DNA from: Winogradskyella sp.
GTDB taxonomy: Bacteria > Bacteroidota > Bacteroidia > Flavobacteriales > Flavobacteriaceae
Assembly: GCF_028282165.1 (NCBI RefSeq)
Contig: NZ_JANQIM010000033.1
Span: 372,001-436,000, forward strand
DNA length: 64,000 bases
Reading direction: 5' to 3'
Numbering within the stretch: position 1 is the stretch's first letter; the number at the start of each line of letters is the position of its first letter. The notes beneath the pieces were generated by a model. The model was given only the letters and a program-made list of their open reading frames with translations, had not been told where the DNA came from and searched no databases. The position numbers and the translations under genes are program-made. This document shows positions 51,276 to 59,902 of this stretch, one piece after another.

Positions 51276-52772
51276 TTATGGTTTGATGAGTTTTAATGTT
51301 GTTTTATAAAGGTTCTTTCCTCTAGCTTTATTTTTTAACCAGGCATAAAAACTGATAACAAAGATGTCCTCTTTTTGTATTGAAGTCTCTTCTAGTGCTA
51401 TAGCCAGTTCTTTGGTAAAATCTTTACGCTTTGTTATTCCAGAGTATTTATAATAGCGTTCGGCATAGTGTATAAATGTCAAAACTCTTGATTGATCGAT
51501 CTCCTTCAGATAAGATGTGTATTTTCGTTTGAAACTCTTTAGTCTTGAGTAAAATAAATCGTCATCTTCGATTTCTGCATAGAGTAAGATTTCTGCTAGG
51601 TTTTTTTTAATCACCCATTCTATTCCTGCTTTTTCAATGTAATATTGATCTGTATGATAGAATTTTGACAGAACTGATTTGGCTTTAACAAAATCCTCTT
51701 TTTGGAAGTAAAACATTAATAACGATAGGTGAAGATCTAAAAGAGACTCGATGTCTTTGTATTTCTTTTTAATTATAGTCTCTACAAGTTCTATGGCTTT
51801 ATCTTGCTTGTTTATAAAGTTGTAGTTTAAAGCTTCAACCAAGGTTTTTTTTAGAATAAAGCTTTTGTAGTAGGCATTTTTTTTAAGCCCCATCAATTCT
51901 TCCATCTCCTTTATGTATTTTAATGAGGCCTCAAACTTTTTATTTCTGAATAGTGTGTTGGCTATGATATATACAATGTGAATTTGATAAAAGAGTTGTT
52001 TATCTGTTTCTTTCTTTTCTTTTAAGATTCCATAGCTGCTCAAAACAAAGTTTTCAATTTCAAAATACCGGCTCGTAACAAATGCAGATATATCTACTAT
52101 GGTCAGTATCTGATAAAGCGATTTAAAAGAAAGAGACTCTTTTAGTTCGATATTGTAGTCAATGAGGATAGATTTCAGCTTGCTTTCAAAATCAACAACT
52201 TCTCCTTTGTAGCTAATAGTGTTTAGTACCAGTTTTAACTGTGCGTAAATAATGTTTAATTGGTCTTCTAATTGATGCTGTTTATGATTATTTTTTTGTT
52301 TTATTATGAGCGTTTCCAAGTCAATTTTTGGGTAATATGATGCATATTGTATTTTGGTGTGGTAGATTTCGTTGAGAATAGGAAACAGCGAATGCTCGTC
52401 TGCAAGGCGCTCAGCTTTATCCAATATTTTATAAGCAATGTCGTAGTTTTTTTGAAGCAAGTACGTACGAGAAGCTAAGATATATTTTATAATCTGCATA
52501 TCTACAGAGTTCTCATCTTCTAGATTTTTATTAGCGGTAAAGTCTATTAAAGATTGAAAAAGACGTTTTCTTAAAGCGTGATAAGCGTTGCAATTATCAG
52601 TTTTATAGAGTTGGTTGCAAATGGATTTAGAATCTAATTGGGATTTAGATATTAGTCTAAATAACTGAATGTTCTTAGTATCCTTACGTTTGTTTTTCTG
52701 TTGTAGGTATGTAACAAATTTTTGTTGATCTTCTGCGTTTAAAGCATTTATAATTGAATTTAAGTCTGTCAT
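51276..52772 (-). CDS. Helical-repeat (TPR-like) protein of unknown function
   Basis: A 498-residue soluble protein made almost entirely of helical hairpins. TPR-like pairs are visible, for example SRTYLLQKNYDIAYKILDKAERLADEH and NTLFRNKKFEASLKYIKEMEELMG. There is no signal peptide or membrane helix, so it is cytosolic. No enzymatic motif is seen. Similar proteins occur in flavobacteria as uncharacterised entries (recalled). The upstream region shares a direct repeat with that of the divergent YiaA/B gene. Confidence 0.7.
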   Translation of the reverse strand: MTDLNSIINALNAEDQQKFVTYLQQKNKRKDTKNIQLFRLISKSQLDSKSICNQLYKTDNCNAYHALRKRLFQSLIDFTANKNLEDENSVDMQIIKYILASRTYLLQKNYDIAYKILDKAERLADEHSLFPILNEIYHTKIQYASYYPKIDLETLIIKQKNNHKQHQLEDQLNIIYAQLKLVLNTISYKGEVVDFESKLKSILIDYNIELKESLSFKSLYQILTIVDISAFVTSRYFEIENFVLSSYGILKEKKETDKQLFYQIHIVYIIANTLFRNKKFEASLKYIKEMEELMGLKKNAYYKSFILKKTLVEALNYNFINKQDKAIELVETIIKKKYKDIESLLDLHLSLLMFYFQKEDFVKAKSVLSKFYHTDQYYIEKAGIEWVIKKNLAEILLYAEIEDDDLFYSRLKSFKRKYTSYLKEIDQSRVLTFIHYAERYYKYSGITKRKDFTKELAIALEETSIQKEDIFVISFYAWLKNKARGKNLYKTTLKLIKP

Positions 52773-52775
52773 TTA

Positions 52776-52860
52776 ATCGTCAGTATAATACTAATATATG
52801 GTAGTAAAAATAGGAAGCAAGTCATAAAAATAAATAAATATATCGTCAGTTGTATGCTAA
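52776..52860. repeat. Direct repeat pair in a divergent promoter region
   Basis: Two 19-base copies, 52776-52794 and 52842-52860, both starting ATCGTCAGT and ending CTAA, match at 15 positions and start 66 bases apart. They flank the space between the divergent helical-repeat and YiaA/B genes; the first copy lies almost against the start codon of the former. Confidence 0.5.
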
Positions 52861-52924
52861 CTTTAATTTTTATATAAATCGATTTTCTTTCAAATTTGTG
52901 TTGTAATCATTAAAACAGAATGTT

Positions 52925-53410
52925 ATGAATTATCAAACTACAGTATCCTTAAAGGATGAAGAAAAAGTAAAGACAAAAAAGAAAGAAGATAAGATCTACA
53001 ACCAAAAGCCGACACCAGCATTCATAGGGGCTTCTTGGACAGCTTTGCTCATCGGTATGGTTTCTTATTGTATTGGACTTTGGAATGCCAACATGGAGTT
53101 GAATGAAAAAGGCTATTACTTTACTATTCTGCTCTTCGGATTGTTTTCCGTAATATCAGTTCAGAAAGCCGTAAGGGATAAACTGGAGGATATTCAAGTT
53201 ACGGATATGTATTATGGCATTAGTTGGTTTGTAACAATAGCAGCCATTGTATTATTAGTTGTTGGACTTTGGAATGCAGATCTGGAATTGAGCGAGAAAG
53301 GATTTTATGGAATGTCATATACACTGAGTCTTTTTGCCGCAATAGCCGTACAGAAAAACACTCGAGACGTAGCTTATATAGATAAGGAAATTGAAGCTAA
53401 ACAAGATTAA
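52925..53410 (+). CDS. YiaA/YiaB-type inner membrane protein (duplicated two-helix domain)
   Basis: A 161-residue membrane protein with two copies of the YiaA/B two-helix domain. The first is about 32-78 ([33 protein letters not shown]) and the second about 97-143 ([33 protein letters not shown]); the GLWNA-x-ELxEKG motif is repeated. The N-terminus is charged and cytosolic. E. coli relatives are inner membrane proteins of unknown role. A strong terminator follows. Confidence 0.85.
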   Translation: MNYQTTVSLKDEEKVKTKKKEDKIYNQKPTPAFIGASWTALLIGMVSYCIGLWNANMELNEKGYYFTILLFGLFSVISVQKAVRDKLEDIQVTDMYYGISWFVTIAAIVLLVVGLWNADLELSEKGFYGMSYTLSLFAAIAVQKNTRDVAYIDKEIEAKQD

Positions 53411-53441
53411 ATTAGTTTTAATGATGGTTAGTTAGTAACCC

Positions 53442-53477
53442 AAAACCTCGCAGATTGGTTTAGAGCTGCGAGGTTTT
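53442..53477 (+). terminator. Rho-independent terminator after the YiaA/B gene
   Basis: Perfect 12-base stem AAAACCTCGCAG/CTGCGAGGTTTT with a 12-base loop. The T run is only four bases long, but the stem is stable and lies 31 bases after the stop. Confidence 0.75.
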
Positions 53478-53491
53478 AAATTCTATTTGTT

Positions 53492-54187
53492 ATGAAGCAC
53501 AGATTAACAAAATACCTCACCGAGTTTTCGAGTTTAAAATTAACCAGACCGATATCCGATAAAATTAGAGTTCTAGAGATTTCAGGGGTTGTTTTAACAG
53601 GAATAGGAAAGTTCGTTTTTATGGATTATCTAAATTGGAGACTACCATTTGTAGTCGTTGCAATTTTAGCTTGGACTTTTTATATCTTTTATCGTTATAA
53701 AAAAGACAAGAATGTGTTGAGTGATTGGGGTTTTAAATGGGATAATTTCAAGGTCGTAATAAGGTTAATGCTGCCCTTTGCAATAATTTCGGTTTCATTA
53801 TTCTTTATAGTTGGTTTTATACAAGGAACGATTAATCTAACTTGGCATGTCATCCCTTTGCTAATTACCTATCCCATCTGGGGAAGTGTCCAACAATTTC
53901 TTACTATTGGATTATTGGCAGGAAATCTAAAGGATCTTAAAAAAGTAAAGCTTAAAAAGGGTTTTATAATTCTTGTAACAGCAATATTCTTTTCCGTTTT
54001 GCATTATCCTTCACTTTGGTTGATGCTGGGTACTTTTGTCTTGGCATTATTTTATGGTTATATTTATTTAAAAGCCAAGAATATTTATGCCCTTGGTTTA
54101 CTTCATGGTTGGTTAGGTGCCTTATTCTACTATACGGTTGTTGGCCAAGACCCATTTCAAGATATATTTTTAAATCTATTTAGATAA
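53492..54187 (+). CDS. CPBP/Abi-family membrane protein with altered protease motif
   Basis: A 231-residue integral membrane protein of the CPBP (CAAX protease and bacteriocin-processing) family, with about seven helices. The second and third motifs are recognisable (FFSVLHYPSLWLM and GLLHGWLGALF). The first motif, normally EExxxR with the catalytic glutamates, reads VQQFLTIG, so both Glu are Gln. The protein may be non-proteolytic, or may belong to a subgroup with a different site. It begins an operon with DUF2157 and GDYXXLXY genes (gaps of 3, -4 and 17 bases). Confidence 0.75.
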   Translation: MKHRLTKYLTEFSSLKLTRPISDKIRVLEISGVVLTGIGKFVFMDYLNWRLPFVVVAILAWTFYIFYRYKKDKNVLSDWGFKWDNFKVVIRLMLPFAIISVSLFFIVGFIQGTINLTWHVIPLLITYPIWGSVQQFLTIGLLAGNLKDLKKVKLKKGFIILVTAIFFSVLHYPSLWLMLGTFVLALFYGYIYLKAKNIYALGLLHGWLGALFYYTVVGQDPFQDIFLNLFR

Positions 54188-54190
54188 AAC

Positions 54191-55471
54191 ATGATTTCAA
54201 AATTTCAAAAAGAACTGCAAACTCTAGTTAATGATAAGATCATTACTCAAGATATTGCTGAACACATAGATAAGTACTATGCGTCAAAGGAAGATAATAA
54301 ATCAGGTCGCTTGTTCACTATTTTTGGGGTGCTTGGTTCGTTGCTTATTGGTATGGGTATCATATTGATAGTAGCTCACAATTGGGATCATTTTTCAAGA
54401 TCTATAAAAACACTATTTGCTTTTTTGCCTTTGCTTATAGGGCAAAGCCTAGTAGGCTATTCTGTATTTAAAGCAAAGGGTAAGACATGGAGAGAGGCTT
54501 CAGGAACGTTTTTGTTTTTTGCTGTAGGAGCATGTATTGCACTAATAAGCCAAATCTACAATATACCAGGAGATTTAAGTAGTTATTTATTGACCTGGAC
54601 TTTACTTTGCATTCCCATAATTTACCTATTACGTTCACAAGCCGTTGCGATATTATGTTTAGTTTTTGCGACATACTATGCTTGTAATTGCGGTTACGCT
54701 TTTACGACCAGAGGCCAAACACCATGGTATTATCTATTGCTTTTTGTCTTGGTTTTACCACATTATATCCAATTACTAAAAAGCAAACCTCAATCAAATA
54801 TTACATCTGTGTTTAATTGGTTGTTTCCATTAAGTTTAATTATAGTTCTTGGTGCATTTACAGACCGCTATGGTGATTTGGGTTATCTAATGTATATTCT
54901 ATTGTTTGGATTATTTTATAATATAGGAAAGCTTCCATTTTTTGATAGTCAGTTATTACGAAAAAATGGTTATGTTATTTTTGGTTCTTTAGGCACGGTT
55001 TTTTTGCTACTGATTACTAGTTTTAAATGGATCTGGAGAGAGCTTTTTGTGATGCAAATAGGTTTTGCTACCCAAGAAATGTATATCGCTTCAATACTTT
55101 TTTTATTGGCGTTTAGTTTGTTGTTGTATTCCTATTCAAGAAAATGGGTGCGACAGTTTAATTTGTACCGATTTGTCTTCATCATTTTTACGCTGTACTA
55201 TATTATTGGTTTTAAAAATGCTACAATACCAACGGTTTTGGTAAATGTTTTAATACTCGCTTTGGGTATTATGGCTATAAAGATTGGAGCTGATAAAATG
55301 CATTTTGGTACTTTAAATTATGGCTTATTAATTGTAGCAGTACTAATAACTTGTCGTTTTTTTGATACTAATATGTCATTTGTGCTTCGTGGGTCTTTAT
55401 TTGTTACCGTGGGAGCTGGTTTTTTTATAGCGAATTACTTGATGTTTCAGAAACAAAAAAAGAAAACATGA
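54191..55471 (+). CDS. DUF2157 membrane protein
   Basis: A 426-residue protein with a short helical cytosolic N-terminus (about 1-45, SKFQKELQTLVNDKIITQDIAEHIDKYY) and about a dozen membrane helices. The N-terminal helical part plus LGSLLIGMGIILIVAHNWDHF marks the DUF2157 family. The C-terminus is short and basic (KQKKKT). DUF2157 genes commonly pair with GDYXXLXY genes, as here; the pair's function is unknown. Its stop overlaps the next gene's start by four bases. Confidence 0.85.
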   Translation: MISKFQKELQTLVNDKIITQDIAEHIDKYYASKEDNKSGRLFTIFGVLGSLLIGMGIILIVAHNWDHFSRSIKTLFAFLPLLIGQSLVGYSVFKAKGKTWREASGTFLFFAVGACIALISQIYNIPGDLSSYLLTWTLLCIPIIYLLRSQAVAILCLVFATYYACNCGYAFTTRGQTPWYYLLLFVLVLPHYIQLLKSKPQSNITSVFNWLFPLSLIIVLGAFTDRYGDLGYLMYILLFGLFYNIGKLPFFDSQLLRKNGYVIFGSLGTVFLLLITSFKWIWRELFVMQIGFATQEMYIASILFLLAFSLLLYSYSRKWVRQFNLYRFVFIIFTLYYIIGFKNATIPTVLVNVLILALGIMAIKIGADKMHFGTLNYGLLIVAVLITCRFFDTNMSFVLRGSLFVTVGAGFFIANYLMFQKQKKKT

Positions 55472-56115
55472 AATATTTTAAACGGTTTTTAAGATATGTG
55501 CTTTATATATTATTATTACCAATAAGCTATGCTTTTATTTCATTTTTGTTAGGTATGATTACTGTAAATAAAACGCAGCATGAAGAACTGATGGAAAATG
55601 AGATTTATCTCACAACCAATGGTGTTCATTTAGATATTGTACTACCAATAGAACAGATCAGTTCAGAATTACGGGAAGACTTAATATTTAATGCCAACAC
55701 AGAATATGTAGCTTTTGGTTGGGGGGATAAAGATTTTTACTTAAATACACCAACTTGGGGCGATCTAACATTTAGTAATGCATTTAATGCAATGTTTTTA
55801 AATAGTTCAACATTAATGCATATAACACGATACGAACAAAAACGAGCCAAGTGGATAAAGGTTAGATTATCTAAAAACCAATTAAGAAAGCTTAATGAAA
55901 ATATTCACAATACATTTCAGTTAGACGAAGATAATTCTAAAATAATCCTGAAGGACAAAGGTTATGGTCCAAATGATGATTTCTATAGAGCAAAAGGAAG
56001 TTATTCTATATTTAAGACATGTAATACCTGGGTAAACACTGTGTTTAAAAAAAGTACACTAAAAAGCTGTTTGTGGACTCCCTTTGATTTTGCACTTTTA
56101 AAAAAGTACCAATAA
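55468..56115 (+). CDS. TIGR02117/DUF2459 family protein
   Basis: A 215-residue protein with one N-terminal membrane helix (YVLYILLLPISYAFISFLLGM) and an alpha/beta outer domain. The family motifs are LTTNGVHLDIVLPI, YVAFGWGDKDFYLNTPTWGDL and KTCNTWVNTVFKK; the His, Cys and the Trp-Gly-Asp segment suggest a cysteine-hydrolase-like site (NlpC/P60-related), though no activity is documented. It overlaps the DUF2157 gene by four bases. Confidence 0.85.
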   Translation: MKYFKRFLRYVLYILLLPISYAFISFLLGMITVNKTQHEELMENEIYLTTNGVHLDIVLPIEQISSELREDLIFNANTEYVAFGWGDKDFYLNTPTWGDLTFSNAFNAMFLNSSTLMHITRYEQKRAKWIKVRLSKNQLRKLNENIHNTFQLDEDNSKIILKDKGYGPNDDFYRAKGSYSIFKTCNTWVNTVFKKSTLKSCLWTPFDFALLKKYQ

Positions 56116-56132
56116 ATGAAGATTCTTAAAAG

Positions 56133-56717
56133 ATGAAAAAAAAGCATATTCTAATCATGTTTTGTGTAGTGGCATTAATTCAATTATTTGTTCCTGCACA
56201 GATGATTTACAATCAAGAAAAAGTTTTAAATGATGGCAAAGCTTATAAGTTTAAAACGCGACCTATTGACCCCAACGATCCGTTTCGTGGTAAATACATC
56301 ACGCTTCGTTATGAAATAAACTCATTTAAAACTAGGGATACTACATGGCGACGAGGTGATGCTGTTTATGTTTATCTTAAGGACAGTTTAGGGTATGCAC
56401 AAATAGATACAATTTCAAAATATAAGCTCAACTTAAAGACAGATTATGTGGTTGCTAAGGCTACTCATTTTCGTAGCTTTAAAAATTACAGCAATAAATC
56501 TGCAAGGATACATTTCGATTTACCATTCAATAGGTTTTACATGGAAGAATACAAAGCTAAACCGGCCGAGGACGCTATTAGGGTACGTCGAAATGATACT
56601 GATTTAAAAGATGTTTACAGTTTGGTGTATGTTAAGGATGGCGAAGCAGTCCTTGAGAATGTTTTTATTAATGATGTACCCATTATAGACTATATTAAAG
56701 AAAAGGATAATCAATAA
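56133..56717 (+). CDS. GDYXXLXY-domain protein
   Basis: A 194-residue protein with one N-terminal membrane helix and the GDYXXLXY domain, recognised by TRPIDPNDPFRGKYITLRYEI; here the motif has Lys in place of Asp. The fold is probably a periplasmic beta domain. The domain is known mainly from its genetic association with DUF2157/DUF4401 proteins; here the partner is two genes upstream. No function is assigned. Confidence 0.85.
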   Translation: MKKKHILIMFCVVALIQLFVPAQMIYNQEKVLNDGKAYKFKTRPIDPNDPFRGKYITLRYEINSFKTRDTTWRRGDAVYVYLKDSLGYAQIDTISKYKLNLKTDYVVAKATHFRSFKNYSNKSARIHFDLPFNRFYMEEYKAKPAEDAIRVRRNDTDLKDVYSLVYVKDGEAVLENVFINDVPIIDYIKEKDNQ

Positions 56718-56746
56718 TTTGTATCTTGTGTAAATATCAATAGTCT

Positions 56747-57625
56747 ATGCCTTACTGGGTTTCAACCGTTTTACTAGTCTTAGGAATATATATTGCTATT
56801 AGTATAGCCTTGTACTATTTGCAAGATTATATGTTGTTTAAACCCGAAAAGCTTCCGAAGGACTTTCAGTTCGATTATGAAAATCAAGTTACCAAAGAAT
56901 ATAACTTAGAAACTAGAGATGGTGCAGTTATTAATGGTTTGCGATTTTTTCCTAAAGGCGAAAGCAAAGGTGTGGTTCTGTATCTTAAAGGAAATTCTAA
57001 AAGCATTAAAGGCTGGGGAAAGTTTGCGGTAGACTTTACAAGACATGGCTACAATGTTTTAATGGTAGATTACAGAGGCTTTGGTAAAAGTACAGGCAAG
57101 CGTTCGCAGAAGGCTATAAAACGCGATTTGCAAAAAGTCTACGATAAACTTAAGGAAAGAACCTCCGAAGACCAAATTGTACTCTATGGTCGTTCTTTGG
57201 GTTCTGGTTTTGCGACAAAATTGGCGTCGTTGAATGATCCTAAAATGCTTATCCTAGATGCACCTTACTACAGTCTTGCTAAAGTCGCAGCACGTTACGC
57301 ATCTTTTATGCCGTTATCTTTGCTGTTAAAGTACCCTTTACCGACTTATAAATGGTTAAAATATGTACAGTGCCCAATTCACATAATTCATGGTACGCAC
57401 GATAAGCTAATTCTATATAAGTCTAGTGTAAAATTGGCTCAAATCAATCCAAAGTTGACCAAGTTGCATACGGTAATAGGTGGTGGACACAAAAACCTAA
57501 ATAACTTTGAATCTTACCATAATATGTTAGATGATATTTTAAACACAGAGCCAAAAAACATCGATTTAGAAACTACAAGTATTAATGTCATTCACTCTTC
57601 AAAAAAAACAAGGAAAAAAGCTTAG
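56747..57625 (+). CDS. Membrane-anchored alpha/beta hydrolase, first of a tandem pair
   Basis: A 292-residue alpha/beta hydrolase with an N-terminal membrane helix (TVLLVLGIYIAISIALYYL). The nucleophile elbow is GRSLGSG, with the acid in HGTHDKL and His in GGGHKNLN. The oxyanion region that in the family usually reads HGN is KGN here (LYLKGNSKSIKGWG). It resembles BEM46/YqkD-type membrane hydrolases of unknown substrate. The 3' end overlaps the paralogous gene by 41 bases. Confidence 0.85.
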   Translation: MPYWVSTVLLVLGIYIAISIALYYLQDYMLFKPEKLPKDFQFDYENQVTKEYNLETRDGAVINGLRFFPKGESKGVVLYLKGNSKSIKGWGKFAVDFTRHGYNVLMVDYRGFGKSTGKRSQKAIKRDLQKVYDKLKERTSEDQIVLYGRSLGSGFATKLASLNDPKMLILDAPYYSLAKVAARYASFMPLSLLLKYPLPTYKWLKYVQCPIHIIHGTHDKLILYKSSVKLAQINPKLTKLHTVIGGGHKNLNNFESYHNMLDDILNTEPKNIDLETTSINVIHSSKKTRKKA

Positions 57626-58406
57626 GAGCATTGTTATTTTTCTTTTAGGCTTATATGTTATGATAGGAACAGCACTTTACTTTTTTCAGGAGAAACTAAT
57701 GTTTTTGCCAACTACTTTAAAGCAAGAGCATCAGTATCAATTTAATTACCCTTTCGAAGAGTTGTTTTTTGAAACTGAGAAGGATGCCAAAATTAATGCA
57801 CTTCATTTTAAAGCTGAACACTCAAAAGGCGTCATACTTTATTTTCATGGTAATGCAGGTGATTTAAGCCGTTGGGGAAAAATCACAGAGTATTTTGTAG
57901 AAAAGAACTATGATGTCTTGGTAATGGATTACAGGACTTATGGAAAAAGTATTGGAAAACTAACTGAAGCCGCATTTTACAAGGATGCGCAATACTGTTA
58001 CCAATATCTTTTAAAGCAATATTCAGAGAATGAAATCACATTGTATGGGAGATCTCTGGGTACAGGACTCGCATCGTATTTAGCGTCAAAACATAACCCA
58101 AAACAACTTATTTTAGAAACGCCTTATTACAGTATTTTAGATGTGGCTAAGCATCGTTTTCCGATCTTTCCTGTAAAACCTTTGCTGAAGTATAGGTTTC
58201 CTACTTACGAGTATTTACCAAAGGTGGTATGCCCAATAACCATCATACACGGAACAGATGATAATGTTGTTCCTTACACCTCTGGTAAGAAACTCTCAGA
58301 TTTAGATATTAATAATATGGATTTTGTAACAATTCAAGGTGGTAATCACAATAACCTCATTGAGTTTGAAGCATATCATAAGGTTATCGATATTAAACTT
58401 CTCTAA
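57585..58406 (+). CDS. Membrane-anchored alpha/beta hydrolase, second of a tandem pair
   Basis: A 273-residue paralogue of the preceding hydrolase, with a membrane helix (SIVIFLLGLYVMIGTALYFF). It keeps the standard oxyanion motif YFHGNAGDLSRWG, the nucleophile elbow GRSLGTG, Asp in HGTDDNVV and His in GGNHNNL. The pair probably arose by tandem duplication; the 41-base overlap suggests the start may be slightly downstream or that translation is coupled. Substrate unknown. Confidence 0.85.
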   Translation: MSFTLQKKQGKKLRSIVIFLLGLYVMIGTALYFFQEKLMFLPTTLKQEHQYQFNYPFEELFFETEKDAKINALHFKAEHSKGVILYFHGNAGDLSRWGKITEYFVEKNYDVLVMDYRTYGKSIGKLTEAAFYKDAQYCYQYLLKQYSENEITLYGRSLGTGLASYLASKHNPKQLILETPYYSILDVAKHRFPIFPVKPLLKYRFPTYEYLPKVVCPITIIHGTDDNVVPYTSGKKLSDLDINNMDFVTIQGGNHNNLIEFEAYHKVIDIKLL

Positions 58407-58503
58407 AGTGCTTTTTTACTCATTCAAAAGCTATCTTCACTCATTCTAAATTCTATATGCCATGTTATCCTAATACTTTTAGTTGAATCAAAAACGAAAG
58501 ATT

Positions 58504-59823
58504 ATGGAATCTAAAACAAAAGGACTAATAGGTATTATAGGAATGGTTACAATACTTATAATTATAGCGCTATCGGTTGTTAATATTGCTTCCGCAAAAA
58601 AAACAATAGCAAAGGTAGAAGTTAAGGATGAAACTGGTTGTGTGTTTATGACCACGTTTGGTGAGCAATCATCCGAAGGTTATGCTAAATTTAAACTAAG
58701 GGATAATGTTCAACCTGTTGTGAACAATGGTTTAAATTGGTTAGCCAATGCACAATTAGAGAACGGTGGTTATGGCGCAGGAAGTCATAATAATCAAAGA
58801 GAGATGAATCCACATGCAGTTAATGCGGATCCGGCAACAACAGCAATGGTAGCTATGGCTTTTTTAAGAAGTGGTAGTAATTTAAAAAGAGGAGCGTACC
58901 AAGGAGCGCTTAAGAGTGCTTTAAATTTTTTACTCGAGCAGGTGGAAAGTACATCGAAAGATGACCCCTATATAACCAAAGAAAAGGGAACCCAAATTCA
59001 GGCCAAATTAGGTCAGAATATCGATGCGGTACTAACGGCACAGTTTTTTTCGAATATGCTAAAAGAGGATTTAGATAAATCAACCAAAAAGCGTATTGAA
59101 AAATGCTTGGATATTTGTGTAGATAAAATTCAAAATGCAACGGGTAAGGATGGCAGAGTTACAGGCGCTGGTTGGGCTGGTGTATTACAATCTGGATTGG
59201 CAACAAGTGCCTTGGAATCAGCAGAATCTGTAGGTGCAACTCTTGACGAGATTGTTGTTACCAACCAAAAGGAATATTTAAAAAGTAATTACGATGAAGA
59301 ATCAAAGTCGGTAAAAACAACTGATGGGGCTGGTATTATATTGTATTCTGTGAGTAATTCTGCAAGAGGTTCAGCTAAAGATGCGAGAAAAGCTAGAGAG
59401 TTGATTGATAAAGCTAAAAAAGAAGGAAAACTTGAGGAAGATGATAAAGTTTCAGTAGAAAATCTAAAGGATATTGGGATACCTGAAAGTGAAGCTATTG
59501 CCTATACATCGTCATATAACATTTACAATGCTTCCAAACAAAAGGCACAAGAAAACGACGTTATGAGTGGTTTTGGTAATAATGGAGGTGAAGAGTTTTT
59601 AAGTTTTTTGCAAACAGGAGAATCTATGGTGGTCAATGACGATAATGATTGGAAAAAATGGTACGATGATGTATCTGGGCGTTTAATGAAAATACAGAAT
59701 AATGATGGTAGTTGGAATGGTCATCACTGTATTACAAGTCCTGTGTTTTGCACAGCTACAAGTTTGTTGATTTTGTCTATTGAAAATGATATCGATAATT
59801 TGAGACAAACAGGAGAAGACTAA
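58504..59823 (+). CDS. Membrane-anchored prenyltransferase/squalene-cyclase-fold protein without DxDD
   Basis: A 439-residue protein with one N-terminal membrane helix (LIGIIGMVTILIIIALSVVNIA) and an exported alpha/alpha-barrel domain of the prenyltransferase/squalene oxidase repeat type. QW-like repeats are visible: GLNWLANAQLENGGYG near residue 75 and LMKIQNNDGSWNGHHCIT near 400. The DxDD acid motif of class II terpene cyclases is absent, so it is unlikely to be a cyclase. The frame is open to a TTG at 58483, but the ATG at 58504 gives the cleaner start. Role unknown. Confidence 0.75.
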   Translation: MESKTKGLIGIIGMVTILIIIALSVVNIASAKKTIAKVEVKDETGCVFMTTFGEQSSEGYAKFKLRDNVQPVVNNGLNWLANAQLENGGYGAGSHNNQREMNPHAVNADPATTAMVAMAFLRSGSNLKRGAYQGALKSALNFLLEQVESTSKDDPYITKEKGTQIQAKLGQNIDAVLTAQFFSNMLKEDLDKSTKKRIEKCLDICVDKIQNATGKDGRVTGAGWAGVLQSGLATSALESAESVGATLDEIVVTNQKEYLKSNYDEESKSVKTTDGAGIILYSVSNSARGSAKDARKARELIDKAKKEGKLEEDDKVSVENLKDIGIPESEAIAYTSSYNIYNASKQKAQENDVMSGFGNNGGEEFLSFLQTGESMVVNDDNDWKKWYDDVSGRLMKIQNNDGSWNGHHCITSPVFCTATSLLILSIENDIDNLRQTGED

Positions 59824-59848
59824 AAACGATACTGATATGACGGTATTG

Positions 59849-59880
59849 AAAAAGGCTTCAAGTTAACTTGAAGCCTTTTT
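59849..59880. terminator. Bidirectional rho-independent terminator
   Basis: A 32-base perfect palindrome: AAAAAGGCTTCAAGTT followed by its complement. It lies 26 bases after the cyclase-fold gene and before the convergent cytochrome gene, giving T runs on both strands. Confidence 0.9.
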
Positions 59881-59902
59881 AGTTATGAAATATCTAGATA
59901 TT

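Noticed and set aside
57585..57600. ATGTCATTC at the start of the second hydrolase as a repeat end
   Set aside because: Only nine bases match and no partner inverted repeat lies nearby.
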